DNA from: Paralithodes platypus
Lineage: Eukaryota; Arthropoda; Malacostraca; Decapoda; Lithodidae
Assembly (NCBI GenBank): GCA_032716605.1
Contig: CM064518.1
Location: 46,705,243-46,769,242 of the forward strand
Reading direction: 5' to 3'
DNA: 64,000 nt
Of this stretch, positions 1-9,305 are shown one piece after another (position 1 is the stretch's first letter; each line of letters opens with the position of its first letter). The notes below the pieces were generated by a model. The model was not told the DNA's origin, made no database searches, and worked only from the letters and a program-made list of their open reading frames with translations. A program made the translations under genes and the position numbers.

Positions 1-65
1 ATTTGTAGCATGCACAAAAGAATATTCAATTTCAAGAGGAAATCACTTAGGCCTACGTACTGTAC

Positions 66-224
66 CTTCATAACCCACTTGAGGGCGAATTTTGGGTGCA
101 TCATCTGTATGGCCTCCAGTAGCAGTTCTATGGTGGTAACGTCGCCCCAGAAGCGGTCCTGCAGGTCAATGTACTGCACCTTCACCGCCACATCCTCTCC
201 ACTGTGGGTCCTCGCTCGGAATAC
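66..224 (-). CDS. ADCK5: ADCK5-like kinase, exon 5 (nucleotide-binding lysine); gene continues off the left edge
   Basis: Minus-strand exon, 159 nt (53 codons), TTACAG acceptor, AAG/GTACAG donor, phase 0. It starts [20 protein letters not shown] and ends [15 protein letters not shown] holds the presumed ATP-binding lysine of the kinase fold; QYIDL(Q/R)DRF and the MHPxF segment match ADCK5 specifically. The catalytic Asp, the DFG-like motif and the C-terminus must lie to the left of the window: 255 of an expected roughly 550-600 residues are present. The broken plus-strand frame over the same bases is a shadow. Confidence 0.9.
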
Positions 225-2029
225 CTGTAACATTTTGATGTATGTTGTTACGACCGGCACTACGAAATAAACAAGGGCACTTAAGAATGGACTAGATGAT
301 AGGCTATATCTGCAACAACGGTACGCTAATTCCAAACCCTCGAACTATTACGCCGGTGAACAAAACACTTAAAACCCTCCAGAGTTAATCTACTGGATAA
401 CGGGGTATCAATTAACTAGGTTTAGTGCACTTCTACAAAGGCTTTCCGGTGACGGCAAAGCCTACTCACAACAGGAGTACTTTACGTTAATAAAATGCTC
501 TTAAGTAATAACAATGCTTGAATAAACTATAACAAGATTTAATAAAGGAGTATATGCTTACGTTAACTTTAGTGCGAGTCTGTACTCACCACTAAACTCT
601 ACAATGCTCTATGAAAACACTGGAAGTCTAGTCCTACAGCAATCAGATAAAGAATCTTCTGAAAACGTCTGATGCTCTAAGATGCTCGTTAATATAGAAC
701 AGAAATAATGCAGGGGCAGGACACCAAAGCGTGTATCTTAAATACACCAAAAAGTAGGATACCTATATATGAAACAAGGGAGTGCAACAACTCTGTGACA
801 GCACTAATAATCGCCACTCAAAACAGTACTGTACTTCCTTAGCCAACGTAACAGCCAAACTGGGTTGTGCACTATGCATCAAACTAGGCTAAAATAAAGC
901 GTGAATAATTCCTAAAGCATACACAATTAAAGTTAATAAACACAATGCTATCTTTCTCACTAATAAAGTCTAGCAGTGGCATAAAAGGTACTAGGAAACT
1001 AGGCAGAGCGCAAGCATGCTCGTAGCCTACTGTCTCCCCTTGAACAGATTTCCCTTATGTTACGTTAAGTGACTTGGAGGCTCTCTTGGTAAGTCCAGAT
1101 CTCAAGTATCTGGTCTTACCCTGGCGCTCCACAAAGGTCAACAAAATGAGGTAGCAAGCATACAGGTAAGAGTAGGCAAAAGCCCTTCACCTGTATACTG
1201 CTACACTCGCAAAGGGAAAATATGCACAAGGGTTACAGGATACCTAGCTTCGTCGAAGTCGTACAGGCTCTGACTTGCCACATACATAACTCAGACAATG
1301 ACCAAAGATACCTTCCACTGTCTAGCATTAAATAGTAGGAAAGAACAGCTCAATAATTAGAAGCACCCCAATACAATGCTACCATGTGACTGTGGCTCTA
1401 ATAATCCCTAAAGCTAGTGCAAAACATAAATGTGAGAACTGGTGCTGGTAATACGACTGGCCGACTATGGAAGTCGTATGCAGAGAACCAGAAGGGATAA
1501 GTAATTGAATAAAGAGAAGAAGTATTGGAAAAGAAGAAGTTCAGAGAGAGAAACAGTAGTATAGGGGGTTAGATTGGGGACAGATTGCAAAGGACATGTA
1601 GGACCAAGCACGCTATGCCAAGCTCTGCAGGAGACACGCGAGTAGGAGCCCCCCAGCACTAACAAAGACAGCGGCACCCAATCACAGACGACTACGTCAT
1701 GAGGAGCAGGCGTCATATGACGCGCCAGGCCCGCCGGCCAATCACGAGCGTGGGAAACTCCTCCGAGCGAGGGAGGCACACGTACATAATACCACCACGC
1801 TGCTCGCTCTCTTTCTCCCTACAACTTCACACAACATATCTTATACTCTATCAATGATATAAAATACTTCAGTGTCACAGACAAGAATAAAGACCACCAC
1901 TGATCTGTCTGTGACAACATGAACACTATGAAAGAAAGAACATCGTTCTACGATTATTATAGCCCGTTTCACTGCCCTGGCGAGCGCTAGCGAGTTACGA
2001 GTGCATTCTGGCAAGCTGGCCAGCGTAAC

Positions 2030-2265
2030 AATGTATGTATATACTCAGGCCCAATCCCCACTTTTCCTTTTTTTTTGGGGGGGGGGGGGACTCAAGACAG
2101 AGCCCAAAATTGGGACAACATAACAGAAAACAATGAACACACAAAAAAAAAATACAAATTCACACACATCTAGGTCATCCAGGAGAAAACCCAAAGACCA
2201 GGGTCACCAAGGTCCCTCCAGGACTCCCCTGACCACCCGGAGAGGTTCCGATCTCAACAGGCAGA
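2030..2265 (-). repeat. Dispersed repeat with (ATAC)n-type end
   Basis: Shares its order of blocks with 55785-56200: GTATGTATGT, ACTCAGGCCC, a homopolymer stretch, GACAACA, ACACAAATTCACACACAT, CACCAAGGTCCCTCCA and CACCCGGAGAGGTTCC. Short versions with only the CTCAGGCACAT and CGAGACAGAGCCCGAACAG blocks occur at 28310-28460, 29890-30090, 48405-48530, 54416-54560 and 55325-55445. Probably the 3' end of a non-LTR element with a CATA-type tail. Orientation is inferred from the tail. Confidence 0.55.
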
Positions 2266-2384
2266 CAATTTTGATAACTTAGCTTCTACATTGACATATA
2301 AAATTTCACTTATACTTTAGGTAGTCGTTACTATTGGCTTCAAATTAGCATGTGCTTTCAAAATGAGTAGATACTTTCCGAGGG

Positions 2385-2640
2385 CATATAAATATGATAG
2401 CATGGATGATTAAGTGGGTGAAGAGATGCAAGTCTGTGAACGTGGAAGGAGCTGCATCGAGGGGCACACGTAGACCTAGATGGACGTGGGATCAGGTTCT
2501 ACAATCAGATCTCCAATATTAAGAACACGACAAGTTAGCCAGAACAGGGCTGCCACAAACACCACCATTAGGACATGAGACTGAAACTGTACCTCTTATG
2601 GAGCACTTAATCTTTAAAGTGCATGTATGTATGCATTAGA
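2385..2640 (+). mobile_element. LINE 3'-end fragment
   Basis: Reads in part as the C-terminus of a non-LTR retrotransposon (SVNVEGAASRGTRRPRWTWD on the plus strand, with stops). It is closely matched by 30155-30375. Both end in the same GTGCATGTATGTATGC-like tail, here intact at 2618-2636; in the second copy that tail is split by an F2 element. Confidence 0.6.
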
Positions 2641-2688
2641 TATAGGATTAGGTTCAATAAGCTTAGTTCTCTTAAATTAGCTTCTGAC

Positions 2689-2734
<46 letters not shown>

Positions 2735-2959
2735 AATTTAAAATAATAATAACAATAGGCTAACACATATTGTAAGACTTGAAAAAACCTGGTAGCCAGT
2801 ATGGGGGAGAAAGGGCTCTAGCTCCGGTTGGCAGAGAAAGGGTTAAAAAATCACATTGTAAAGTACCGGTAATGAAGAGAAAATTTAGAGCTACAATACA
2901 TAAAACAAAAGGGTACCTCATATGATTACGAAGCTTACGGAAGAAAAAATTAAACTAAC

Positions 2960-3094
2960 CTGAGCTAAACTGGCCGCAGCTATGGGTTCGTCGTGAAACT
3001 CAGCAAACATGTCCTTCTGTGATTGACCAAAGTCCTCCTGGAAGAGTGTGCCGATCTCATCATAGCGCCGGTTGAGGCACTTGTCTTGTAGTTC
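2960..3094 (-). CDS. ADCK5: ADCK5-like kinase, exon 4 (AAAS loop)
   Basis: Minus-strand exon, 135 nt (45 codons), phase 0, with a TCTCTCTGCAG acceptor and CAG/GTTAGT donor. It starts ELQDKCLNRRYDEIGTLFQE and ends DEPIAAASLAQ. The AAAS tetrapeptide is the alanine-rich nucleotide-binding loop that replaces the glycine-rich loop in ADCK proteins. PIAAASLAQV is closer to ADCK5 than to ADCK1, which has a Gly-Thr in that loop. Downstream lies a 2.7-kb intron (225-2959). Confidence 0.9.
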
Positions 3095-3829
3095 CTGCAG
3101 AGAGAGAGAGAATGAGCTATTTTTCAACAGCCTAGTGGGCTGCAGCCCTCATAAGGCTGGTTGTAGTTCCTGCAACCATAAATAATTAGTAATGCTGTAT
3201 CAAGTAAAAATATGGTGGAAACTATCCTATATTCCATTCATTATAGGTAGGCTCAAAATCTTGACCACTAGTCTTTGTACATCATAAATGACTAGTGATC
3301 AAGGGAATATTTCATATATCAGTCACACACAAACTGTACTGCCCAGACAAAGGCCTTACACCTTCTCTCTATCTCTCTCACTGACTCATTCACGGTCTCC
3401 TGGGCCGTGAGACATGATGCAATCACAAAAGAGTTGTGGGGGGGGGGGGGGGATTGTGGGGGGGAGGAGATTGGTGCTGGGAGAGGCTTGGGAGAGTGCA
3501 GGAGGGTCTGGGGATGGAGCTTTGTTCATCACAAGGCCGATAGGGCTGCGATGGCACCATGGAAAGTTTGATTGACTGGCGTGAAACATGCAAGGTTAAG
3601 GGGTTAATGCTACTGTCAGAGGATTTTACTTGGCTTGGGAAGAACCACAAGGGATACAAATTTCCAATGCAATATAGAGTTGTAGTAAATTTCAATTATC
3701 ACTAGTTCTGACAGATCCTCTCTCAAGTTGAGCATAATCGTCTGAAAGTAGCTAAAAAAATACTGAATATAGTGCGATCTGATTGAAAGAGTTAGAAGGA
3801 AAGACCAATAATTATAGATTAGAACCCAC

Positions 3830-3913
3830 CTTGAGAGTCTCGACATATTCCTTGGGCAGCACGTGGTTCATGGACACCAGACCTTGGCCTAGCTTCACAT
3901 ACAGTCCACCATT
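3830..3913 (-). CDS. ADCK5: ADCK5-like kinase, exon 3 (KxGQ motif)
   Basis: Minus-strand exon, 84 nt (28 codons), phase 0 at both ends, TTTTCAG acceptor and GTGGGT donor. It reads NGGLYVKLGQGLVSMNHVLP followed by KEYVETLK. KLGQ is the KxGQ signature of the UbiB/ADCK family, which folds over the active site in the solved COQ8A structure. The adjoining LPKEYVETL wording is typical of the family. Confidence 0.9.
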
Positions 3914-4348
3914 CTGAAAATATTACACACAAAATAATCACACAATAAATGAAACAAAAATCAGAAATAACAGTACAGTACCTTAAATATTCTATGATAA
4001 CTACTAATCAGGTAAGATATAAGAGTGATGATACATGATAAATAAGGTTCTAGGACAGGGTGTCAAACGAAAACCAAGTCCATTCTTTTTAGTTTTTATT
4101 ATTATATATACCGGTATATTTAAGGATAAAAATATGGTTTAGAGTTCAAATTATGTCTTTGGAAGTGATAAAATGGTCAAAACAATGCTATTTCATGTGA
4201 ACTTTCCTATATTCCTTCTCGTATTCATCCAAGTCATCAAACAAAATTGCTCCGGTTTGACACCCTGGCGAGGATAGGTATAAGAGTTGGTAAGGTATAT
4301 TAATTAAGAAACACCTGTAAAGAGTTAGGACTGGATAAGTAAAGTAAC

Positions 4349-4490
4349 CTTGAGACAGCCGTGTAGAATGCGTTGTGCAGAGCGTAAGTGAGCCCCAGAC
4401 ATGGCCTCCTCGTACTCATCACTGGTCTCGTCCAGCTTGTACGTCGACCATTGATAGTCCACCGAGATGCTCAGGCCAATCCACACCGTT
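4349..4490 (-). CDS. ADCK5: ADCK5-like kinase, exon 2
   Basis: Minus-strand exon between a TACAG acceptor and a GTTACT donor; 142 nt, which exactly absorbs the phase-2 junction from exon 1 and leaves phase 0. It encodes 47 residues starting TVWIGLSISVDYQWSTYKLD and ending RILHGCLK. The IGLSISVDY(Q/K)W start and the HxRSAQRILxGC end fit the N-terminal extension found before the KxGQ motif in ADCK proteins. No stop or frameshift was seen. An F1 transposon sits about 100 bp upstream, in the intron at 4590-4849. Confidence 0.85.
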
Positions 4491-4589
4491 CTGTAGCAAG
4501 AGTATCAAGGTAATGATGTCAATTTGGTCTTAAGTAATTCTGGACAGTTTTGTAATAAAGTAGAGAAAAAGAAAGATTTAATTTATTTT

Positions 4590-4849
4590 GGGTAGGATGT
4601 AGTGAGCGGGTGTACCGCCATCTTTGTTTACATTACGCGTAGTGGCGTCGGACCTTTCCCATCATGTTCCCGTCTAACCTAACCTAACCTAACCTAACCT
4701 AACCTAACCTAGTATTCATGTAGTAATGACAGGGGACAAATAGCAGAAAATATAGCGTCGAAATACTGTAGACGGGAACGTAAGTGCGACCGCGGCGATC
4801 GCCCTATGTAAACAATGACGACCGTACGCCCGAACTCTACATCCATCCC
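4590..4849 (+). mobile_element. F1 DNA transposon (MITE), 260 bp, with CCTAA cargo
   Basis: Begins GGGTAGGATGTAG and ends CTACATCCATCCC, inverted ends that stay related for about 50 bp. Flanked by an exact 8-bp duplication TTTATTTT (4582-4589 and 4850-4857). The middle (4676-4711) holds seven CCTAA units followed by AGTATTC. Sits inside intron 1 of the ADCK5-like gene. The superfamily is not assigned: an 8-bp target duplication fits hAT, P or Merlin elements, but the ends are not typical of hAT and no transposase is present. Confidence 0.85.
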
Positions 4850-5099
4850 TTTATTTTAAATACCGGTACTGTAGTTATATACTGTATTAGGCAATCCTCT
4901 GATGTCCTTAACAGCTGGGTATAATTTAGCTACAATAAAAACAAAAGGCTCGCTTAACTGTTTGCTCTCATTATCTTTCAGAAAACTATCCTATACCGGT
5001 ACTGTACCTAACACTAAAATGAGAAGTTAATATATACCATTAAACAATAAACAAATCAATCATCAACTCAAATGCAGCCAATGACAGGGATGAACTCAC

Positions 5100-5345
5100 C
5101 TGAAGAACCTGCCAATACCCTGGACAGTGACTCTCATCTGCCTGCGTTTGATATCATCACTGACCAGGTAGTAGACCCCCCCAGCCCCGCTCCCTATAAC
5201 ACTCGCCCCTGCCAGACCCCGCCCGAAGGTTGCCAGCAGCCTTCTCTTCTTTTTGGGTGCCACTGGAGCCTCAGACACACATCTTCTCAAGGAGGTTTGT
5301 GTGGTTCGCCACAGAGGACGTAATATATATCTTGAAGCTAACATA
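5100..5345 (-). CDS. ADCK5: ADCK5-like atypical kinase, first coding exon (gene spans 5345 to beyond position 1)
   Basis: This exon opens an AarF/UbiB-family protein assembled from five exons (5345-5100, 4490-4349, 3913-3830, 3094-2960, 224-66), 255 residues so far. Family knowledge: ADCK5 is an uncharacterised ADCK atypical kinase related to the coenzyme-Q-linked UbiB/COQ8 proteins and probably mitochondrial. Seen here: ATG at 5344 starts MLASRYILRPLWRTTQTS, a basic, Arg-rich N-terminus compatible with a mitochondrial presequence. A Gly/Ala-rich hydrophobic stretch (about residues 44-60, ending GGVYYLV) could be a membrane segment. A CAG acceptor at 5346-5348 lies one base before the ATG, so a 5' UTR intron is likely; two more CAGs follow at 5353 and 5361. 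An upstream in-frame ATG at 5410 is less likely because it would read through these acceptors. The exon ends RFFR at a GTGAGT donor, phase 2. ADCK5 is preferred over ADCK1 because of the wording of exons 4 and 5. Confidence 0.85.
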
Positions 5346-5594
5346 CTGAAATCTGAAAATCTGAAAAAAGGTATATAGGTTAATTTAGTTTTATATAACA
5401 CTACATACATAAAATGTTAAGACTGAGTGCTCCACACATACGTGCAGTTACAGTCTCTTGTCGTAATGGCGCCGTTCCAGGCAACCCTGTTAAGGGCTGC
5501 TTCACTTGTCAAAGCTACTGTACAGCCTACTGCCTAGCTACACATTAAGGGTGTAGGCCTACCAGTGACCAAGAATTTAAATTATTTAAATGTG

Positions 5595-5870
5595 TATGAA
5601 TGAGACAAAAGGCAAAGCTGTCTGTGCCTGTAACAAGTCCCAACCCCCCAAAAAAGAAATTGAAAATGATAGAGACAAATTCAAGGGATGTTAGAGTCAA
5701 AATGTCTCGAAAAGCAGAGGTTGAAGCAGTCTTAGGTAGAGGGAAAAATAGATTGAAGGAGAGAGTTCCAGAGTTTACTTGTTGAGTGGAAAAAAAATGA
5801 GAAAATCGGTGAAGACTCTTGGGTTAGAGTTGGACAGAATAGGGGTGGGAATGTGTTGAAAGACAGGTGT
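5595..5870 (-). mobile_element. LINE 3'-end fragment (CR1/Jockey-group C-terminus)
   Basis: Minus-strand relative of the segment at 47998-48310. It has the block AGACAAAAGGCAAAGCTG at one end and shares GAGTCAAAATGTCT and AGAGTTCCAGAGTTTACTTG with the other copies. A short plus-strand frame here (5600-5785) is antisense to the element and is not a gene. Confidence 0.5.
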
Positions 5871-5934
5871 CACCTCCGTAGGGTAAGAGCCACTAAGAGG
5901 TATAGGCTAGGCCTACACTGAGAAAGCTCTGCAA

Positions 5935-7020
5935 TACACTGATTATTGTAATGAAGGGTCCAAATGGAAGTGCGATACAGCAGAGCGTGTGTTAGAGTAG
6001 GAAACAATGAGTTGAGTGAAATGTTTGAGGTAAATGTAGGTCTGCGACAGGGTTGTGTAATGTCACCGTGGTAGTTTAATGGGCTAGAATGTCAATGTAG
6101 AATTCGGGCGTACCGCCAGCCTTGTTTATACTACGCGGAGCGCCGAGCGGCGTCGGACGCTTGCCATCGTGTTCCCGTCTATTTTGACAGCCTTTGGATA
6201 TAATAATACCGGTATGCCTCACGGTCACCCCCCCATGACATATTGTATTATCATATATATTGCCACAGGGGGCAAATAGCCGAAAATATCGCTGTCAAAA
6301 TAGACGAGAACAGAGAACTTAACCACGGCGATCGACAAATTTAAACATGACGGCGGCGGCAGATGCTTGCAGTCAAGTTCCCGTCTATTTTTAATGCCAT
6401 TGGATACAATAATATGTTGAGGGGGGCAAAGCCCCCCTCACCCCCCCATGACATATGTCATCATCATATATATTGCCAGCAGGAGGCAAGTAACTGAAAA
6501 AATAGCCATTAAAATAGAAGCGAAGTTAACCGCGGCGATCGCCCTACGTAAACATGACAACCGCACGACCGGAAACTACATCCATCCCGTTTAATGTGTA
6601 CAGTACTGTATATGGATGGTGTGGTGAGGGAGATGAAAATGAGAACTATGGGTAGACGATTGGGTTTAGTAGGAAAGAATGGTACTGTAGTTGGTAGAGA
6701 TTGGGAGTTGAACCAGTTGCATTTTGCTGATAAGACAGCATTGGTGGCGAATTCTTAGGAGAAACTGCAGCGAGTAGTCAGACTCTCAGAGTTTGGTGTG
6801 GGAGGTGGGAGGAGGAAGCTGAGGGTGAACGTCAATATACAGTAAGTACTGTATTAAGTAAAGTGATGAAGTGTAATAGAGGTGCTCATGCAGCTCGTTT
6901 GGTAAATCTAAATGTGCGACTGTGCCGCTGTATGGGAAAATACTGGAACAAGTGGAGTTTTCAATATTTAGGAAATTAGGAGTGATAAGCAGGGACGCAA
7001 GTAGGCTATGGAAATTTGCC
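5935..7020 (+). pseudogene. Decayed RTE-like LINE fragment, split by an F1 element
   Basis: Plus-strand reverse transcriptase pieces lie on both sides of the F1 insertion: FEVNVGLRQGCVMSPW ends at about 6075 and MDGVVREMKM resumes at about 6611. Further on HFADKTALVAN shows that the FADD box has become FADK, which would inactivate it. Later pieces (KVMKCNRGAHAARL, KLGVISRDA) follow RTE order. There are stops and frame changes throughout. It is related to the fuller copy at 7452-9045 but on the opposite strand. Confidence 0.7.
6082..6588 (+). mobile_element. F1 DNA transposon, 507 bp, nested in RTE
   Basis: Ends GGCTAGAATGTC and CTACATCCATCCC, flanked by the exact 8-bp duplication GTTTAATG (6074-6081 and 6589-6596). 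Removing the element and one duplication joins the reverse-transcriptase reading across SPW-(L)FNVYMDGV, which independently supports the boundaries. The interior has two long inverted blocks around TATTTTGACAGCCTTTGGAT and CGCGGCGATCGCC, plus GGGGGGCAAAGCCCCCC hairpins. Unlike three other copies it has no CCTAA run. Confidence 0.85.
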
Positions 7021-7126
7021 ATAACTGCGTCCCATTGGAAATGTAGGTAAAACAGAGAGTAGGCCTAGCCGCTCCAGCGCAATCACAAATTCACATTTTC
7101 ACAATTCTATTTTGGGACAAACTGGA

Positions 7127-7460
7127 TTTTAGGTCACGTATGGGATATAATGTTTTAAATATAGGCTATATACTATAGCTTTGTCATAGAGTATTTGTCA
7201 CCACAATATAGGCTATGTCTTTACCGCTGCATAGGCCTATTAAATTATTTTTCCTTAGACTTTGTGGGTTAGCCTAAATAAGGGTGGAAGGAAAAAAGGC
7301 GGCCATCTTGGATCAGCTGAGAACTAATATTTTTCACTTTTTTACCGTAGGCTTATTTTTAGTATTTTGTCATATTCTATATCAATGCTAACTCTGCGGG
7401 GGACTGGGGGCGGCAGCCCCCAGGTTAGGTTAGGGTAATGACAAAATATGGTTTTAGGGG
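7127..7460 (+). repeat. Dispersed repeat with GC hairpin and TTAGG run
   Basis: Contains GGGGGCGGCAGCCCCC (about 7406-7422), a perfect hairpin stem, followed by GGTTAGGTTAGGGTAATG. The same pairing occurs at 9563-9612 and, inverted, at 19320, 19425, 19530, 20345 and 23500. The left edge GGATTTTAGGTCACGTA is inverted at 9787-9801, so 7127-9810 may be one larger element invaded by the RTE copy. Confidence 0.5.
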
Positions 7461-7481
7461 GCATATTTTCTATCTATCTAT

Positions 7482-8201
7482 CTATTGCCTGACGCCGTGA
7501 TCCCCGAAGGGGTGGCCACGAACGAACCGCCCCCATGCACCTCTGTCCCCAGTCAGTCGACGCCCCTCCCCCCAACCAGCACCGCCTTCGTTCATGTAGT
7601 TCCTCACTCCATCCTTCCACCTCATATTCGGTCTACCTCTCCCCCTCTGTCCCTCCACCTCGCTCTCGTACACCCTCTTAGTCATTCTCTCGCTTTCCAT
7701 ACGTTCCATATGGCCGAACCATCTCAAGTTGTTCCTTTTCACACTTTCCAGCACATCTACCTCCACACCACACCTCCTTCTTACTTCCTCATTAGTCTGT
7801 CTATCCCTCCATGTAACTCCGCACGCACTCCTTAAGTAATTCATTTCCACTGCTCTCACTCTTGGTCTGAGTCTCTCAACCAACGTCCATGCTTCGCTTC
7901 CATAAGTCAGTGTCGGGATTACCACACTGTCATGCAAGGACTTCTTCACTTCCATACTGACCACCCTATTTCTTGTTACTGCTTTTAGCGTTCCTACAAC
8001 CCTCTTCCCCTGTTGTACCCTCTCCCGCACCTCTTCATCCATAGTCCCATCTTTACTCAACACACTGCCCAGATACTTAAAAGAGTTGACGATCTCCATA
8101 GCCTGACCGTTCAGCTTCACCTCACACTCTGTGACTTCACCCCTTTCGAAGACCATAACCTTGCTCTTCCCCGTATTTACCTTCAAATTCCGTTTTCGCA
8201 C
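7482..8201 (-). pseudogene. RTE-like LINE, thumb and C-terminal domain
   Basis: A 239-residue frame, including VNSFKYLGSVLSKDGTMDEE, IPTLTYGSEAWTL and LRWFGHMERMESERMTKRVY, which is the usual C-terminal end of RTE-type polyproteins. It ends FGDHGVRQ then TAG, and the tail begins. The plus-strand frames of similar size over 7485-9055 are antisense shadows. Confidence 0.88.
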
Positions 8202-8660
8202 ACTGTTCCAAACTCATTTACCAGACCCTGCAACTCCCATTCATTATCACTCATCAGAACTGTATCATCCGCAAACAGCAGTATAGGTAGCTTCCACTCA
8301 ATTCCCTCCCTTTTCAGCGATACACCAACATCCACTGCTCTTGATAGTATTTCTTTCATAACTCCATCCATATATACAGTAAACAACCACGGGGACATCA
8401 CACACCCCTGTTTCAAACCAACATTCAGGTCAAAGAACTCGCTCTGCTCACTCTCCACACGTACTGCCGCCTTTGCACCCTCATACATGCTCTTCACTGC
8501 TTTCAGCAACTTGACCTCTACTCCGTATATTCTAAGTACTTTCCACAAACCTTCTCTATCCACTCTGTCATAGGCCTTCTCCAAGTCCATAAAGGCAACA
8601 TAAACCTTTTGTTTCTTCTCCAGATACTTCTCCACAACACAATTCAGGGTAAAAATCTGA
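8183..8660 (-). pseudogene. RTE-like reverse transcriptase, catalytic part
   Basis: Encodes YVAFMDLEKAYDRVDREGLW (motif A Asp), GLKQGCVMSPWLFTVYMDGV (motif B) and LLFADDTVLMSDNEWELQG (motif C, FADD intact). All catalytic aspartates are visible. The frame ends ENGI where one A is missing from a run of A near 8198; the next frame carries RNLKVNTGKSKVMVFERGE. The element would be nearly functional over this region apart from two single-base losses, so the insertion is probably recent. Confidence 0.88.
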
Positions 8661-8661
8661 T

Positions 8662-9030
8662 CTACACATCCTCTTCCTTCCTAAAACCTCCCTGCTCGTC
8701 GCCTATCCATTTCTCCGTTCTCACTCTCACTCTCTCAATCACTACCCTACTGTATACCTTCCCTACTACGCTTAGAAGACATATTCCTCGGTGGTTACCA
8801 CACACTCCTCTTTCCCCTTTGCCCTTATATAGGGGGACTATTATGCCAGTCTTCCAGTCATCGGGTGCACTCCCCTTCTCCCATGCTAGTTTGCACATTT
8901 TCCATACCCATTCTATCACTATCTCACCACCATACCTCAACATTTCCCCACACACTCCATCTGTTCCTGGTGCTTTCCCCAACTTCACTCTTTTCATGGC
9001 TTCCCACACTTCTGACCTCCTGATCCCCAC
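8662..9030 (-). pseudogene. RTE-like reverse transcriptase, N-terminal part
   Basis: Encodes KLGKAPGTDGVCGEMLRYGG, then WKTGIIVPLYKGKGERGVCG and NHRGICLLSVVGKVYSRV, the first reverse-transcriptase blocks (fingers), ending GGFRKEEDV and a stop. Re-reading one base on gives GRGCVDQIFTL, so a single G was lost in a GGG-GAAG stretch near 8680. No endonuclease domain remains in this copy. Confidence 0.85.
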
Positions 9031-9046
9031 CTCCTCCTCCTCGCCC

Positions 9047-9305
9047 CTAACCTAACCTATCCTAACCTGTAACGCCCCTAGCGGGGCTTGGGCCCCCTAC
9101 AGAACACGCCCCTAGAACCTAACCTAACCTAACCTAACCTAACCTAACCTAACGGACTCGCCCTCAGTCCTAAAGGACTCGCCCTCAGTCCTAAATGACT
9201 CGCCCCTAGCGGGGCTCGGTCCCCCTAACCTAACCTATCCTAACCTGTAACGCCCCTAGCGGGGCTTGGGCCCCCTACAGAACACGCCCCTAGCGGGGCT
9301 TGGGC
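9047..9305 (+). repeat. CCTAA-repeat block with duplicated CGCCCCTAGCGGGGC hairpin module
   Basis: The segment CCTAACCTAACCTATCC followed by TGTAACGCCCCTAGCGGGGC occurs at 9047-9113 and again at 9223-9293, about 176 bp apart. Between them lie a longer run of CCTAA units (9117-9154) and two copies of a 21-bp unit CGCCCTCAGTCCTAAAGGACT. CCCCTAGCGGGG is a perfect 12-bp palindrome and appears four times. Confidence 0.8.

Larger units (their letters stand above)
225..2959 (-). other. Intron 4 of the ADCK5-like gene
   Basis: About 2.7 kb without coding signal. It contains a dispersed repeat copy at 2030-2265 (the GTATGTATGT/ACTCAGGCCC repeat also seen at 55785-56200), a LINE 3'-end fragment at 2385-2640, and an (AAT)n microsatellite at 2688-2731. 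The part from about 247 (TGTTACGACC) to about 1917 (GTCTGTGACA) has LTR-like ends (TG..CA) and an AATAAA near its right end, which could be a solitary LTR. No clean target duplication was found, so this is only a suggestion. Confidence 0.6.
7452..9045 (-). mobile_element. RTE-like LINE, nearly intact 3' half
   Basis: 5'-truncated non-LTR retrotransposon on the minus strand. It reads from the start of the reverse transcriptase, through the C-terminal domain, to the stop codon. The stop TAG is followed at once by an ATAG microsatellite tail (7466-7484), the usual RTE arrangement. The same CGTCAGGCAATAGATAG end recurs at about 56477-56500, and related 3' ends lie near 16950, 24100-24430, 26340-26490, 28570-28700 and 43545-43620. 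The 5' edge breaks at about 9045 into a CCTAA-rich block. Confidence 0.85.

Noticed and set aside
247..1917. Solitary LTR in intron 4
   Set aside because: TG..CA ends and an AATAAA are present, but no target duplication or second copy was found.
7485..9055. Plus-strand open frames of 116, 186 and 148 codons
   Set aside because: Antisense to the RTE reverse transcriptase, which carries all the recognisable motifs on the minus strand.
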